Positions 11,212-19,980 of a DNA stretch of 64,000 bases are shown piece after piece; position 1 is the first letter of the stretch, and each line of letters begins with the position of its first letter. This DNA is from Geobacteraceae bacterium. GTDB taxonomy: Bacteria > Desulfobacterota > Desulfuromonadia > Geobacterales > Pseudopelobacteraceae. The DNA is taken from positions 62,001-126,000 of the forward strand of contig JADKKR010000005.1 of assembly GCA_016720395.1 (NCBI GenBank), given 5' to 3'. Made by a program: the position numbers and the translations under genes. Under the pieces are notes generated by a model. That model saw only the letters and a list, made by a program, of their open reading frames with translations. It had not been told where the DNA came from and ran no database searches.

Positions 11212-11590
11212 CTGTAAGCCGGGTCAACACCTCGGGGCTTCATGCGGTTAATAAAAATCATGACGCCGTGTACCAGCCAGAGTTAGGTAAACGGGGCATT
11301 TGTCTATCACCGCAGCCCCTCCAGACCAATTCGCTAAGAAAACGGCGGGGGGCCCCCGGGTTACCCCCGGGCGGGGGAGTTTTTATCCAAAAACCACCGC
11401 CGGGCGCGGGGGGCGCCAGAGAGGACTCTGGATCTTCAAAATATTCAGTTTCAGGTTTCTTGGCGGTTTATTCTCTATGCCTTTGAACGGGCATTGCGTT
11501 TCTCTGCGAGGTTTTTAGGGGCGTTATCTGTATCGGTGTTCACCTGAACTTCCACCTTCACCATCCGTTTGCTGCGAAAGGGAACTATCT
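11212..11590. other. Intergenic region with GC-rich palindromes, no gene seen
   Basis: The stretch holds a dense run of G and C (about 11342-11412) containing two copies of ACCCCCGGG-like words and their complements, able to form competing hairpins followed by GTTTTTATCC. Short ORFs across it have no recognisable protein features. The final part supplies GAAAGGGAA, the ribosome site of the phosphatase gene at 11591. Confidence 0.45.
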
Positions 11591-12310
11591 GTGATCGACT
11601 GGCATTGCCACATACTGCCCGGCATCGACGACGGCCCCCCGGAGATGGAGCAGTCACTGTCCATGGCCGGACTGCTTGCTCAGGCCGGTTTCAGCGATGT
11701 CTACTGCACACCGCACCTGATGCGCGGCTGCTACGATGCCGGCAACGCAGCGGTGCGTGAGGGGGTTGCAGCACTGCAGGAGCTCCTTGCCGTCCGCGGG
11801 ATACCCCTCAAGCTGCATACCGGGCGTGAGTACTGCCTGGATGAATACCTGCTGACCTCGCTGGAAGACCCGCTCCCCCTCGGGGACAGTCTGCTGATCC
11901 TGGTGGAGATCCAGCCGGGCATCACCGCAGACATGGTGCGCCAGGTGCTCTACAGCGTCGTGCGTTCCGGATTCACCCCGGTGATCGCCCATCCCGAGCG
12001 CTGCCGCCTTCTGGAGCCATCCTTGATTCCCGGCGACAGCAGGGGCCTGCCGGGGTTTATCAGAAACATGTTTACGGGTGCACAGCGCTCCCGGCCTGAG
12101 CAGCCTTCACCCGATGCGAGCGGTAATCCGCTGCTTGACTACCTCCGTGACCTGGGCTGTTCCTTTCAGGGCAACCTGGGCAGCTTCAACGGATATTACG
12201 GCAGCCGCTCCAGGCAGGTGGCAGAGACACTGCGCCGTCTGGGGATATACGACCGTTATGGTAGTGATCTGCATGCCCCGGCGCAGGCTCCTGCTATTCT
12301 CGGAACGTAA
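11591..12310 (+). CDS. PHP-family protein-tyrosine phosphatase (CpsB/CapC/YwqE type)
   Basis: This is a manganese-dependent phosphatase of the PHP fold that dephosphorylates BY-kinases such as the Wzc-like protein encoded downstream. It controls polymer length or export. The metal-ligand start motif WHCHILPGIDDGP is at residues 4-16, followed by CTPHL, a conserved GREY segment and IAHPERC. The GTG start at 11591 has GAAAGGGAA upstream. The length of 239 aa is a little under the usual 240-255. The last metal-site segment is recognisable only as SDLHAP before a short unusual tail, so a late frameshift cannot be excluded. It is followed by the OPX and kinase genes, a typical gene order. Confidence 0.88.
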   Translation: MIDWHCHILPGIDDGPPEMEQSLSMAGLLAQAGFSDVYCTPHLMRGCYDAGNAAVREGVAALQELLAVRGIPLKLHTGREYCLDEYLLTSLEDPLPLGDSLLILVEIQPGITADMVRQVLYSVVRSGFTPVIAHPERCRLLEPSLIPGDSRGLPGFIRNMFTGAQRSRPEQPSPDASGNPLLDYLRDLGCSFQGNLGSFNGYYGSRSRQVAETLRRLGIYDRYGSDLHAPAQAPAILGT

Positions 12311-12371
12311 CGGCCTGAATGAAACACTCCTTCTCCAGCCTGCTTTCTCGTCCCTGCCGCAGTTTTATAAT

Positions 12372-12401
12372 TTGACTAACGAACCCTATTAACGGTATAA
12401 A
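12372..12401 (+). promoter_or_regulatory. Predicted sigma70-type promoter of the export genes
   Basis: TTGACT (12372-12377) and TATAAA (12396-12401) are separated by 18 bases, and the OPX gene starts 35 bases downstream. Position and hexamers are good, so the wza-wzc genes may be transcribed separately from the phosphatase gene. Confidence 0.5.
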
Positions 12402-12435
12402 GAACATTAAAATAAATTTCAGGTGAATCCCCACT

Positions 12436-13500
12436 ATGCCTCACTTCCAACGAGTTGTCTGTCTTGTCGCCCTTGCCGGAATGTTCCTGTTGAGTTCGTG
12501 TACCGGCACAAATGAAGGCCTCAAGGCAGGGCTGCGAAAATCTGTCACAACCCTGGCACCGCCGGTCATCGAGAAGATCCGGGTCTCCGTCGACCCCGTC
12601 GCCCCCGATCCGCCGCCAGCCTCACTGGATTACCAGGTCGGCCACGGTGACGTGCTCTCGATCATGGTCTATGCGCGCCCCGATCTCTCGTCGGGCTCTC
12701 CCTCCACCGGCGGTTCAGTCGTCAAGGGCAGTCGTGTTGACGGCAACGGCAACATCCACCTGCCGCTGATCGGAGCCGTCAAGGCCGCCGGCCTGAGCGT
12801 CAGCGCCATCCGTGAAAATGTGGAGGCGTCCCTCCGGACATACGTTCAGGACCCGTCTGTTGTCGTCGAGGTAACGGAGTATCGTAGCAAGCCGCTCTAC
12901 CTGATGGGGCAGTTCCGGACCCCCGGCGTTTACTACATGGACCGCCCGATGACCTTTCTGCAGGGCATCAGCCTGGGCAACGGCTTCGACAGCACCGCTA
13001 ACCTGCGTGGCGTCCGTCTGCTGCGTGACAGGAAGATCGCCCCGGTGGACATCTACTCCCTGATCCTGGACGGCCGCATCGAGCAGAATGTCTGGCTCAA
13101 GCCCGGCGACACCGTATTCATCCCCGATAATCGCACCCAGAACGTCTTCGTCTTCGGCTCCGTCAACAAGCCGGGCCAGATACCCATGGCCCAGGGGCGC
13201 CTGCACCTTCTCGAGGCACTCGCCATTGCCGATCCGAAAAGCGTCGGCAGCGACATAGAAAACGTCCGCATCATCCGCTCCCTGACCACCACCAGCGGAG
13301 AGCTCCTGGTGGTCGACGTCGCCAGGATCCGGCGCGGCGAGACCCTGCCCATGCAGCTCATGGACGGCGACGTGATCTACGTTCCCAAGAATATGTTCGG
13401 CACCTGGAACGACGCCCTGGCAGAACTCCTGCCGACCCTGCAGGCGATCAGCGCGGTCATGCAGCCCTTCGTCACGATCAAGTATCTCACGCAGAATTAG
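12436..13500 (+). CDS. Outer-membrane polysaccharide export lipoprotein (Wza/OPX family)
   Basis: This is the OPX protein through which a capsule or EPS polymer leaves the cell in Wzx/Wzy-type systems. The signal peptide ends in the lipobox LSSC (Cys22). The poly_export domain begins with YQVGHGDVLSIMVY at about residue 65 and includes a GNGNIHLPLIGAVKAAGLS segment. Two SLBB-type domains follow (around YRSKPLYLMGQFRTPGVYY and NVFVFGSVNKPGQIP). Length (354 aa) is normal. The C-terminal tail is predicted helical, consistent with an outer-membrane-spanning helix. It works with the BY-kinase encoded at 13799. Confidence 0.93.
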   Translation: MPHFQRVVCLVALAGMFLLSSCTGTNEGLKAGLRKSVTTLAPPVIEKIRVSVDPVAPDPPPASLDYQVGHGDVLSIMVYARPDLSSGSPSTGGSVVKGSRVDGNGNIHLPLIGAVKAAGLSVSAIRENVEASLRTYVQDPSVVVEVTEYRSKPLYLMGQFRTPGVYYMDRPMTFLQGISLGNGFDSTANLRGVRLLRDRKIAPVDIYSLILDGRIEQNVWLKPGDTVFIPDNRTQNVFVFGSVNKPGQIPMAQGRLHLLEALAIADPKSVGSDIENVRIIRSLTTTSGELLVVDVARIRRGETLPMQLMDGDVIYVPKNMFGTWNDALAELLPTLQAISAVMQPFVTIKYLTQN

Positions 13501-13798
13501 GGGCGTGAATTGGTGAAGGGTGAATAAAACAGTGAAATGTGAAACGTGAAACGTGAAACGTTCACAGGCCTACAAATTCACAGGTTCAGATTCAGATTCA
13601 CAGGTTCAAACTTCACGGTCTTCCAGGTTCACATTTCACAGTCTTCTAATTCACAGGTTCAAAATTCACAGTCTTCTAATTCACAGGTTCCAGATTCACA
13701 TTTCACAGTCTTCTAATTCACAGGTTCAAAATTCACAGTCTTCTGATTCACAGGTTCCAAATTCACGTTTCACCTTTCACAGTATTTAAGGATAACCA
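13501..13798. repeat. Tandem array of 15/30-bp TTCAC repeats between wza and wzc genes (family R4)
   Basis: The array is built of two related 15-mers, TTCACAGTCTTCTAA and TTCACAGGTTCAAAA, alternating as a 30-bp unit several times. It is bordered by GTGAAACGTGAAACGTGAA at the left and TTCACGTTTCACCTTTCAC at the right. The inverse words at the two ends could pair. The unit is a multiple of three, so a spurious ORF runs through it. It separates two genes that act together and may vary in copy number. Confidence 0.85.
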
Positions 13799-16180
13799 AT
13801 GCCTCCAACACCCCCCCCAAACACGCAGCCCCAGATCGAAGAGGTCCACCTCACCGATTACCTCAACGTGATCCTGCGCCGCCGGCGCATTTTCCTGATC
13901 TCGTTCATATCCATCTTCATAGGAATCGCCCTCTATACCTTCACCATGAAGCCGGTGTACGAGGCCAGCGCAACCCTGCACGTCAAGGACCAGCGGGGAG
14001 GCAAGTCGGGTATTCTGGGTGATCTGGCCATGATCAACTCCTCTAACCCGGTGGATGCCGAAATTGAAATCCTCAAATCCCGGACCAATGCCGAAGAGGT
14101 TGTCAAGCGCCTTAATCTCACCCGCAAGATCTCCAAAAAGAGCAAGGGGATGACGGTCAAGATCGCTGAATTTTCATCGTCCTCGCCGGACCCGGGTTAC
14201 CGCATCGAGCTTTCCGGGCCGGACAGCTTCAGCGTCACCCCGACAGACGGCTCTGAAAAAATCACCGGCAGAACCGGTCAGCTGATCAAGACACCCACCC
14301 TGACCCTGCTGATCAGCGAGATCAAGGGCAGCAGCGGCGACAGCTTCCGTCTGCAGCAGGCCAACTTCAACCGGACCGCCGCCGGCCTGCGGGCCGGGAT
14401 CAAGGCCAGCGAAGTCGGCAAGAAGACCAACATCATCAAGGTCACCTATAAAAGCACCAATCCGGTTCTGGCCAGCGAGGTGGTCAACACCCTCATCCAG
14501 GCCTATCTCGATCAGACGATCTCCTTCAAAACCGAAGAGGCCAGCCGCACGGTCAAGTTTGTCGAGGACCAGTTGAAGGGCACCCGTGATGACCTGGACA
14601 CCGCAGAGAAAAACCTGCAGACCTACAAGTCTTCCAGCGGTGTTGTCAAGCTTGATACCGAAGCCGAGGAGTTGATCAAACGGCTGTCCGAAATCGAACG
14701 GGACCGTGCCGGGGTCGTTCTGCAGCGCAAGCAGGTCGAGTTCGCCCTGAACGCATTGCAGGAGGCGCGCCGCAAGGGCCAGATCTACACGCCGTCCGGT
14801 GTATTGAAGGATGATCCGCTGGTCTCGGGCATGGCCGCACGCCTGACCGAACTCGAGGTCCAGAGACGGGCCCTGGTGTCCGAAAACACCGAGAAGCATC
14901 CCCAGGTCAAAGCGCTTCAGGTCCAGATCGACCAGGTCCAGAAGAAGCTCCAGTCTACCTATGAAACCGCCCAGCTTAACCTTGCCAAGCAGGAAACCAG
15001 CATCCAGCAGCAGTTGCTGCAGTATGAAGCCAAGATGCGCATGCTGCCGGCAGCCGAGCGCGATCTGGCCCGCCTGCTGCGCCTGTCCAAGGTAAATGCC
15101 GACATCTATATGTTCCTGCTGCAGAAGCACGAAGAGGCCCGTATTGTCAGGGCCTCCACCATCAGCAATATCAATGTGGTCGATCCATCGATTGTCCCTG
15201 ATGCCCCGATCAAACCACAGAAAAAGAAAAACCTCGTACTCGGCCTGCTGGTCGGCCTGATGTTTGCTGTCGGAGCGGCCTTCTTCATTGATTATCTGGA
15301 TGACAGCATCAAAAATGAAGAGGAGGCCAAACGGGCCCTCAACTGGCCGCTGCTGGCCATGATCCCGGCCATTGAACCGGGTGGCGCTGCCGGTGAGACC
15401 ACCGGGGTCGCCGAGCAGCTGGTCGTCATCAACAATCCCAAAGCTTCCATATCCGAGGCCTTCCGCGGTCTGCGCACGGCGATCCACTTCTCTTCCGTCA
15501 ATCGCGATACCAAGGTGATCATGATCACCAGCAGCTTCCCGGGCGAAGGCAAGTCCACCATTGCCGCCAATCTGGGTCTGACCTTTGCCCAGGCGGGTAA
15601 CCGTGTCATCCTGATAGACTGCGACCTGCGCCGGCCGTCATTGAACACGCTCTTCAAACATTCCCGCACCCCCGGCATAACCGAGGTGCTGGCCGGGGAT
15701 ATCCCCCTGGACGCTGCGCTGCATACGACCGGCATCGAGAACATCAGCCTGTTGTCTGCCGGCACCATACCGCCCAACCCGGCCGAACTGCTCGGTTCCG
15801 AAAGTATGCGGAACCTGCTGGGACTGCTCCGCGAAACCTACGACATCGTCATAATCGACGCCCCTCCGGTCATCCCGGTCACCGATGCACCCCTGTTGTC
15901 CAGCTTCACCGATATGGTGGTGGTGGTCATCGAAGCCGGCCGTATCCCGGTCGCTGCCGCAAAGCGCATGCAGGAGCTGCTCACCTCCGTACAGGCACCT
16001 GTCGCCGGTTTCGTGATCAACGACCGCACGGCGCTTTTTGCCGATACCTACGGCTATTACGGCAAAGGCTACTACGGCCAGGGCACCTATGGTCGCCGCT
16101 ACTACGGTTACTCCTATTACGGCGCCGACGAGCAGGAGTCTGCACACAAGAAGCCCTGGTGGCGCAAGTTTCTGAAGTAA
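13799..16180 (+). CDS. Polysaccharide co-polymerase / tyrosine autokinase (Wzc-like BY-kinase)
   Basis: This is an inner-membrane chain-length regulator with a cytoplasmic tyrosine kinase domain that controls EPS polymerisation and export. The N-terminal Wzz domain starts at HLTDYLNVILRRRR with transmembrane helix 1 near residues 30-50. A long periplasmic coiled coil follows (about residues 230-440). The second transmembrane helix is near residue 480. The kinase has Walker A (FPGEGKSTIAAN), Walker A' (VILIDCDLRRPS) and Walker B (IVIIDAPPV). The C-terminus is a tyrosine cluster (GYYGKGYYGQGTYGRRYYGY), the autophosphorylation tail and likely substrate of the PHP phosphatase at 11591. Length (793 aa) is normal. 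Confidence 0.94.
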   Translation: MPPTPPPNTQPQIEEVHLTDYLNVILRRRRIFLISFISIFIGIALYTFTMKPVYEASATLHVKDQRGGKSGILGDLAMINSSNPVDAEIEILKSRTNAEEVVKRLNLTRKISKKSKGMTVKIAEFSSSSPDPGYRIELSGPDSFSVTPTDGSEKITGRTGQLIKTPTLTLLISEIKGSSGDSFRLQQANFNRTAAGLRAGIKASEVGKKTNIIKVTYKSTNPVLASEVVNTLIQAYLDQTISFKTEEASRTVKFVEDQLKGTRDDLDTAEKNLQTYKSSSGVVKLDTEAEELIKRLSEIERDRAGVVLQRKQVEFALNALQEARRKGQIYTPSGVLKDDPLVSGMAARLTELEVQRRALVSENTEKHPQVKALQVQIDQVQKKLQSTYETAQLNLAKQETSIQQQLLQYEAKMRMLPAAERDLARLLRLSKVNADIYMFLLQKHEEARIVRASTISNINVVDPSIVPDAPIKPQKKKNLVLGLLVGLMFAVGAAFFIDYLDDSIKNEEEAKRALNWPLLAMIPAIEPGGAAGETTGVAEQLVVINNPKASISEAFRGLRTAIHFSSVNRDTKVIMITSSFPGEGKSTIAANLGLTFAQAGNRVILIDCDLRRPSLNTLFKHSRTPGITEVLAGDIPLDAALHTTGIENISLLSAGTIPPNPAELLGSESMRNLLGLLRETYDIVIIDAPPVIPVTDAPLLSSFTDMVVVVIEAGRIPVAAAKRMQELLTSVQAPVAGFVINDRTALFADTYGYYGKGYYGQGTYGRRYYGYSYYGADEQESAHKKPWWRKFLK

Positions 16181-16937
16181 TGTTTGCGGTGCGGGATAGA
16201 GTTATTTTGTCTCTCGCCAGTCGCTTTAACTGCACCAAGACGACCGGGCAAACCGGACCTGGTTTACCCACTGGCCCCACCAGGCTTTCCGGGTTACCCA
16301 AAGTGTTTGCCTTAATCTTTCTTTGCGCCTTCGCGGCTTTGCGTGATAGATGCTTTTTTTCTCTCGCCCGTTCGCTCTGCTCACTCAAGACGCTAAGTCA
16401 AAGGCAATTTAACTGGGTGGTCGACGTCTGTGTCCGCCGGCGGGTTAAAAAACAGCTTTGAACCACGGAAAACTTTTACAGGGATGAAGGGGATACAGGG
16501 GATGACGTCAAAAACATACTTCTGAATTCCGGGGTTAAACCAAAAAGAAGCCCGGGGTCCAAGATTTATCCCCTTCATCCCCTCCATCCCTGTAAAAGTG
16601 CTCTTTGTTTCTGGTTTACCCCAGATGCCTTGCCTTAATCTTTCTTAGCGCCTTTTCGCGGCTTTGCGCGAGGGAATTTTGAATTTAGACCTTGCCTCAA
16701 ACGGCCTGGATCCGCCTTTCCCGGCGGCAGAGTGCCCGAGAGAAAGCTGACCGCATGCATCCATCGAAACAATCCCCGTTGCACAATCCACCCTTATTAT
16801 GATAGTTTATTCATCTGAGGCGTCCGTGTCTCTCCCGACATCCCCAATCAATGTCGCGACCGGATAGCTGAGAGGGGCCGGAATACGGTCCGTTGCTGAA
16901 CGTATCGTCAGAAATATGCTGGTAAAGGAGAATATGT
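16181..16937. repeat. Intergenic mosaic of repeats R1 and R3
   Basis: No credible gene. An R1 copy lies at about 16305-16408 (CTTTGCGCCTTCGCGGCTTT, then CTCGCCCGTTCGCTCTGCTC). A complete R3 element spans 16472-16599: 128 bp with perfect 15-bp terminal inverted repeats ACTTTTACAGGGATG / CATCCCTGTAAAAGT. A partial R1 (about 16630-16672) follows. Unique sequence from about 16680 leads to the next gene, which has AAAGGAG before its ATG. Confidence 0.75.
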
Positions 16938-18524
16938 ATGCGAATCAAATCAATGACCATTACTGCTGCGCTCGTCATATCTACCGGTATCCCGTTGACA
17001 GCCCTGGCCGAGTCTCCGGCAGCAGGGACCACGCCCGGAAACATACCGGTCACCGCACCTGCCGTACCATCGGCTGTGCCTGCCATCAAGACTGATCCCG
17101 CTGTCGCTGCCCCTGCTGCTCCCGCAGCAGTTGCCCCGGCTGTGAAGATGGCAGCCCCGCCGGCTGCAGCGCCGGTAGTGAAACCTGCAGCAGGTCCCGC
17201 TGCCCCTGCTGCTCCCGCAGCGGTTGCCCCGGCTGTGAAAATGGCAGCCCCGCCGGCTGCAGCGCCGGCTCTGCCTGCCATCAAGCCCGGTCCCGCTGTC
17301 GCTGCCCCTGCTGCTCCCGTGGCAGGTGCCCCGGCTGTGAAAATGGCAGCCCCGCCGGTTGCAGCACCGCCTGTGAAGCCTGCCGCAGCAGCGGCAGCAC
17401 CGTCGGCAGCTCCAGCTTCGCCCGGTATCAAGCCCGGTCCCGCTGCCGCCGTATCAGCCGGCCCTGGCGCACCTGGCGCGCCAGCAACTGCAACCGCCAC
17501 ACTTGCCGTAGCAAAGACCGAAAAACCCGCCGCGCCCCCGACCTCTGTTCTCGAGCGCTTCCGGACCTATTCCGGGCCGCGTACACCGGCCGCCTTGAGC
17601 GCGCTGTTCAACGCTCCCTATTCAGCAACTCTCCGACAGTTGCCCGAGGTCGTCTTGAGCAACGGCGCGGTACCGGTCAACATTGCTGTCTCGATCCCCG
17701 CCCAGGGAACAACGGCTCCCAACTTCGCCTTCAACGGTGCACGCCTGGTGACGTCGGCACAGGTCAACAAGGACCAGTGGCTGATTGTCGCTCTGCCCGA
17801 GACCGGCGTCACAAAGGCCGATATGATCCTGCTGTCCAATGGTGCCGTACTTGAAATGCCGCTGTCAGTCGCACCGCCGCTGCCTGCCGGAACTGACCTC
17901 AGCGAAAAGAGTTTCCTTGCGTTTCTGGGAGGCGCCAAGCCACCCGAAAAGCCTCTTCAGGACCTGAACGGCGATGGCAGCCGCGATTATCTGGATGACT
18001 ACATTTTCACCGCCAATTATCTGTTCAACAAGCAGAATCCTTCTACTGAGCCTGTTGTAGCGACAAAAGATTCCCGCACTTCACTGGTACCCAGTCAGGC
18101 CGATGCGGAGCAGTTCCAGCGAAGCCTTGAAAAAAATGCCAAAGGTGCCGCCGCTGCAGCGGAAAAGCCGTCTGATGCTCCGCTGACGTTTGGAGGGGGA
18201 GGAATGTACTCATCCGGTTCCTCTGCTCCTGCAGCTGCGGGCGGTGGTGTCTATAACACGACAACGACCATTGTTACGACCACGCCCGGCGACACGACCG
18301 GCGGCACGACCGGTGGCACGACCGGCGGCACAACCGGTGGAACGACCGGTGGCACAACCGGCGGCACAACCGGTGGCAAAACCGGAGGTACGTCCACCCT
18401 GACAACGATAACATCCTCCTCAGGAAAAAGTGTGACCTATATCGGTACCGATAAACGCAACCTGAATCTGCGGAACCTGAAGGCAAAGGAACAGACCGAC
18501 CTGATCAACACAATCCCGAGATAA
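16938..18524 (+). CDS. Secreted Ala/Pro-rich repeat protein with dockerin-like Ca-binding segment
   Basis: This is an exported protein with a signal peptide (MTITAALVISTGIPLTALA). Residues about 25-190 are degenerate repeats of APAVKMAAPPAA- and PAIKPGPAVA-type words, an extended Ala/Pro/Lys stalk. A folded part (about 195-330) follows. Next comes DLNGDGSRDYLDDYIFTANYL near residue 340, which matches the calcium loop of a dockerin or EF-hand. A tail of TTGG tetrapeptides (about 450-485) precedes the C-terminus. No named family was recognised for the core. It follows the EPS export genes and may be a matrix or wall-spanning protein; this is inference. Confidence 0.7.
   Translation: MRIKSMTITAALVISTGIPLTALAESPAAGTTPGNIPVTAPAVPSAVPAIKTDPAVAAPAAPAAVAPAVKMAAPPAAAPVVKPAAGPAAPAAPAAVAPAVKMAAPPAAAPALPAIKPGPAVAAPAAPVAGAPAVKMAAPPVAAPPVKPAAAAAAPSAAPASPGIKPGPAAAVSAGPGAPGAPATATATLAVAKTEKPAAPPTSVLERFRTYSGPRTPAALSALFNAPYSATLRQLPEVVLSNGAVPVNIAVSIPAQGTTAPNFAFNGARLVTSAQVNKDQWLIVALPETGVTKADMILLSNGAVLEMPLSVAPPLPAGTDLSEKSFLAFLGGAKPPEKPLQDLNGDGSRDYLDDYIFTANYLFNKQNPSTEPVVATKDSRTSLVPSQADAEQFQRSLEKNAKGAAAAAEKPSDAPLTFGGGGMYSSGSSAPAAAGGGVYNTTTTIVTTTPGDTTGGTTGGTTGGTTGGTTGGTTGGTTGGKTGGTSTLTTITSSSGKSVTYIGTDKRNLNLRNLKAKEQTDLINTIPR
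18294..18391 (+). repeat. 12-bp tandem repeat encoding TTGG units
   Basis: About eight copies of a GGCACGACCGGT-like 12-mer run in frame inside the Ala/Pro-rich protein gene, encoding Thr-Thr-Gly-Gly repeats. Small synonymous differences (ACG/ACA, GGC/GGT) show that the array is not freshly made. Copy number changes would keep the frame. Confidence 0.85.
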
Positions 18525-18654
18525 CTGAAGCACCGTCGCTGCCCTGTTTGTTCCGGGCATACATCTGATTCTGCTGCAGTGCACGTTCCTCCGGCACCCC
18601 GGACCTTCCGGGGAGTGCCGGGGACTCTTCAGCACATCACCCAAGGAGATTTTC

Positions 18655-19233
18655 ATGATTCGCACCCGTCTGACAATCCTGTCTCTACTGCTGCTTGCCC
18701 TGCCGCTGCTTGCCGTCCAGCCGGCCTGTGCGGAGGAACTCAAGTACAAGCGTACGATCGAGAACTACACCATGCCCGATGTGACCCTGGTCAACCAGGA
18801 CGGAAAACGGGTCAAGTTCAAGAGCCTGTTCAATTCGAAAAAACCGGTGGTGGTTGACTTTATCTACGGTACCTGCACCACCATCTGCCCGGTGCTCTCG
18901 GCCGGTTATGTCAATCTGCAGCGCAAGCTCGGCCCGAACAGTGGCAACGTGCATCTGATCTCGATCTCGATCGACCCGGAGAACGATACGCCCAAGGTCA
19001 TGAAAGAATATCTCAAGCGCTACCGCGCCCAGCCGGGCTGGGACTTCTTTACCGGCAGCCGTGCGGATATCGACAAGGTCATGCATGCCTTTGATGCCTA
19101 CATCCCCAACAAGATGTACCATTACCCGCTGACACTGATCCTCGACCCCAAAAACGGCAAATGGGTCAGGGTCTTCGGCCTGACCAGTACCTCGGAATTC
19201 ATGAACGAATACAAAAAGGTCGGCGGGATATAA
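18655..19233 (+). CDS. SCO1/SenC family copper-binding thioredoxin-like protein
   Basis: This is a periplasmic Sco protein, which helps insert copper into cytochrome oxidase or acts as a thiol-redox factor. A signal peptide (LTILSLLLLALPLLAVQPAC) is followed by a thioredoxin-like fold. The copper ligands are visible: the CXXXC motif in GTCTTICPVL and the distal His in MYHYPLTL. Length (192 aa) and the ISIDPENDTP segment are typical. CAAGGAG precedes the ATG. No oxidase subunit is adjacent; the copper link to the multicopper oxidases in this window is suggestive only. Confidence 0.92.
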   Translation: MIRTRLTILSLLLLALPLLAVQPACAEELKYKRTIENYTMPDVTLVNQDGKRVKFKSLFNSKKPVVVDFIYGTCTTICPVLSAGYVNLQRKLGPNSGNVHLISISIDPENDTPKVMKEYLKRYRAQPGWDFFTGSRADIDKVMHAFDAYIPNKMYHYPLTLILDPKNGKWVRVFGLTSTSEFMNEYKKVGGI

Positions 19234-19239
19234 TTTAAC

Positions 19240-19530
19240 ATGAACCGCGCAGATGCCATAAGCACACTTGTCAAGGTGAAACCTGAATTAGTCGGCCGCT
19301 TTGGGGTGACCCGACTCGCCCTGTTCGGATCTACGGCCCGCGATGTTGCCGTCAGTGAGAGCGATATTGATATCCTGGTGGCCTTTGATGGGCCTGCCAC
19401 ATCCGCGAAATACTTTGGTGTTCAGTTCTTGCTGGAAGATCTGTTCGGCTGCAGCGTCGACCTGGTGACTGAAAAGGCACTACGATCTGAACTTCGGACA
19501 TATATCGAGCAGGAGGCGATCAATGTCTGA
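19240..19530 (+). CDS. MntA-like nucleotidyltransferase antitoxin
   Basis: This is a minimal nucleotidyltransferase of the MNT/HEPN toxin-antitoxin type. It is known to neutralise the HepT RNase by adding AMP units to it. The catalytic signature GSX10DXD is seen as GSTARDVAVSESDID, and a third acidic residue is in VDLVTE. The gene starts 6 bases after the Sco stop, with no clear terminator between, so it may ride on the Sco transcript. It overlaps the hepT-like gene by 8 bases. Length (96 aa) is typical. Confidence 0.9.
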   Translation: MNRADAISTLVKVKPELVGRFGVTRLALFGSTARDVAVSESDIDILVAFDGPATSAKYFGVQFLLEDLFGCSVDLVTEKALRSELRTYIEQEAINV

Positions 19531-19867
19531 GCGAGAATGGGGTTTCTATCTGGATGATATGATCAGTTTTTCAGAAAGCGTTCTGACCTATACGGAAGGT
19601 CTTGATCAGAAAGATTTTGAGGCTGACGAAAAAGCTTATGATGCAACATTACGAAAACTGGAATTGATAGGAGAGGCTGCAACTCACATCCCGGATGCTA
19701 TTCGTGATTCATTTTCGGCAATCCCCTGGCGTCAGGTTGTGGCAACCCGAAACAGGTTGATTCACGGTTATCTGGGAATAGACAACGACATCCTCTGGAG
19801 TATTATCCGGGACGATATTCCGGTTTTGTTGGAAGAGTTGAAAAAGTTAAAACTACAGAATCTATGA
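19523..19867 (+). CDS. HepT-like HEPN RNase toxin
   Basis: This is the toxin partner of the preceding MntA-like protein. The HEPN active-site motif RX4H is present as RNRLIHGY near residues 85-92, including the Tyr that MntA-type enzymes modify. The all-helical 114-residue length fits DUF86/HepT. The overlap with the antitoxin gene indicates translational coupling. Confidence 0.9.
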   Translation: MSEREWGFYLDDMISFSESVLTYTEGLDQKDFEADEKAYDATLRKLELIGEAATHIPDAIRDSFSAIPWRQVVATRNRLIHGYLGIDNDILWSIIRDDIPVLLEELKKLKLQNL

Positions 19868-19980
19868 AGTATCTATAAATCGTTTTTGCCACACTCGGCG
19901 TACATCCGCCTTTCTCGCTTAGAAGCGCCTACTTTTGGCGGCGGTTACATGTCCTTACCAGATTTTAGAAAGGAGCAATA
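19868..19980. repeat. R2 repeat copy and ribosome site of the FKBP gene
   Basis: An R2 copy covers about 19890-19948: CTCGGCGTACATCCGCCTTT, then the CGCTTAGAAGCG palindrome and GGCGGCGGTTA. Next comes AAAGGAG, the ribosome site of the following gene. Confidence 0.7.

Noticed and set aside
13553..13789. 78-codon open frame through the tandem array
   Set aside because: The repeat unit is a multiple of three without stops, which creates an open frame; the protein would be pure repeat text and there is no ribosome site.
13501..13798. CRISPR array
   Set aside because: The 15-mers are contiguous, with no unique spacers of constant length, and no cas genes are nearby.
16181..16937. Small coding genes in the repeat mosaic (for example a 100-codon frame at 16159-16461)
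   Set aside because: The frames run through R1 and R3 repeats that recur elsewhere in other frames with stops.
18294..18391. CRISPR-like regular repeat
   Set aside because: It is a 12-bp coding tandem repeat in frame within a protein gene.
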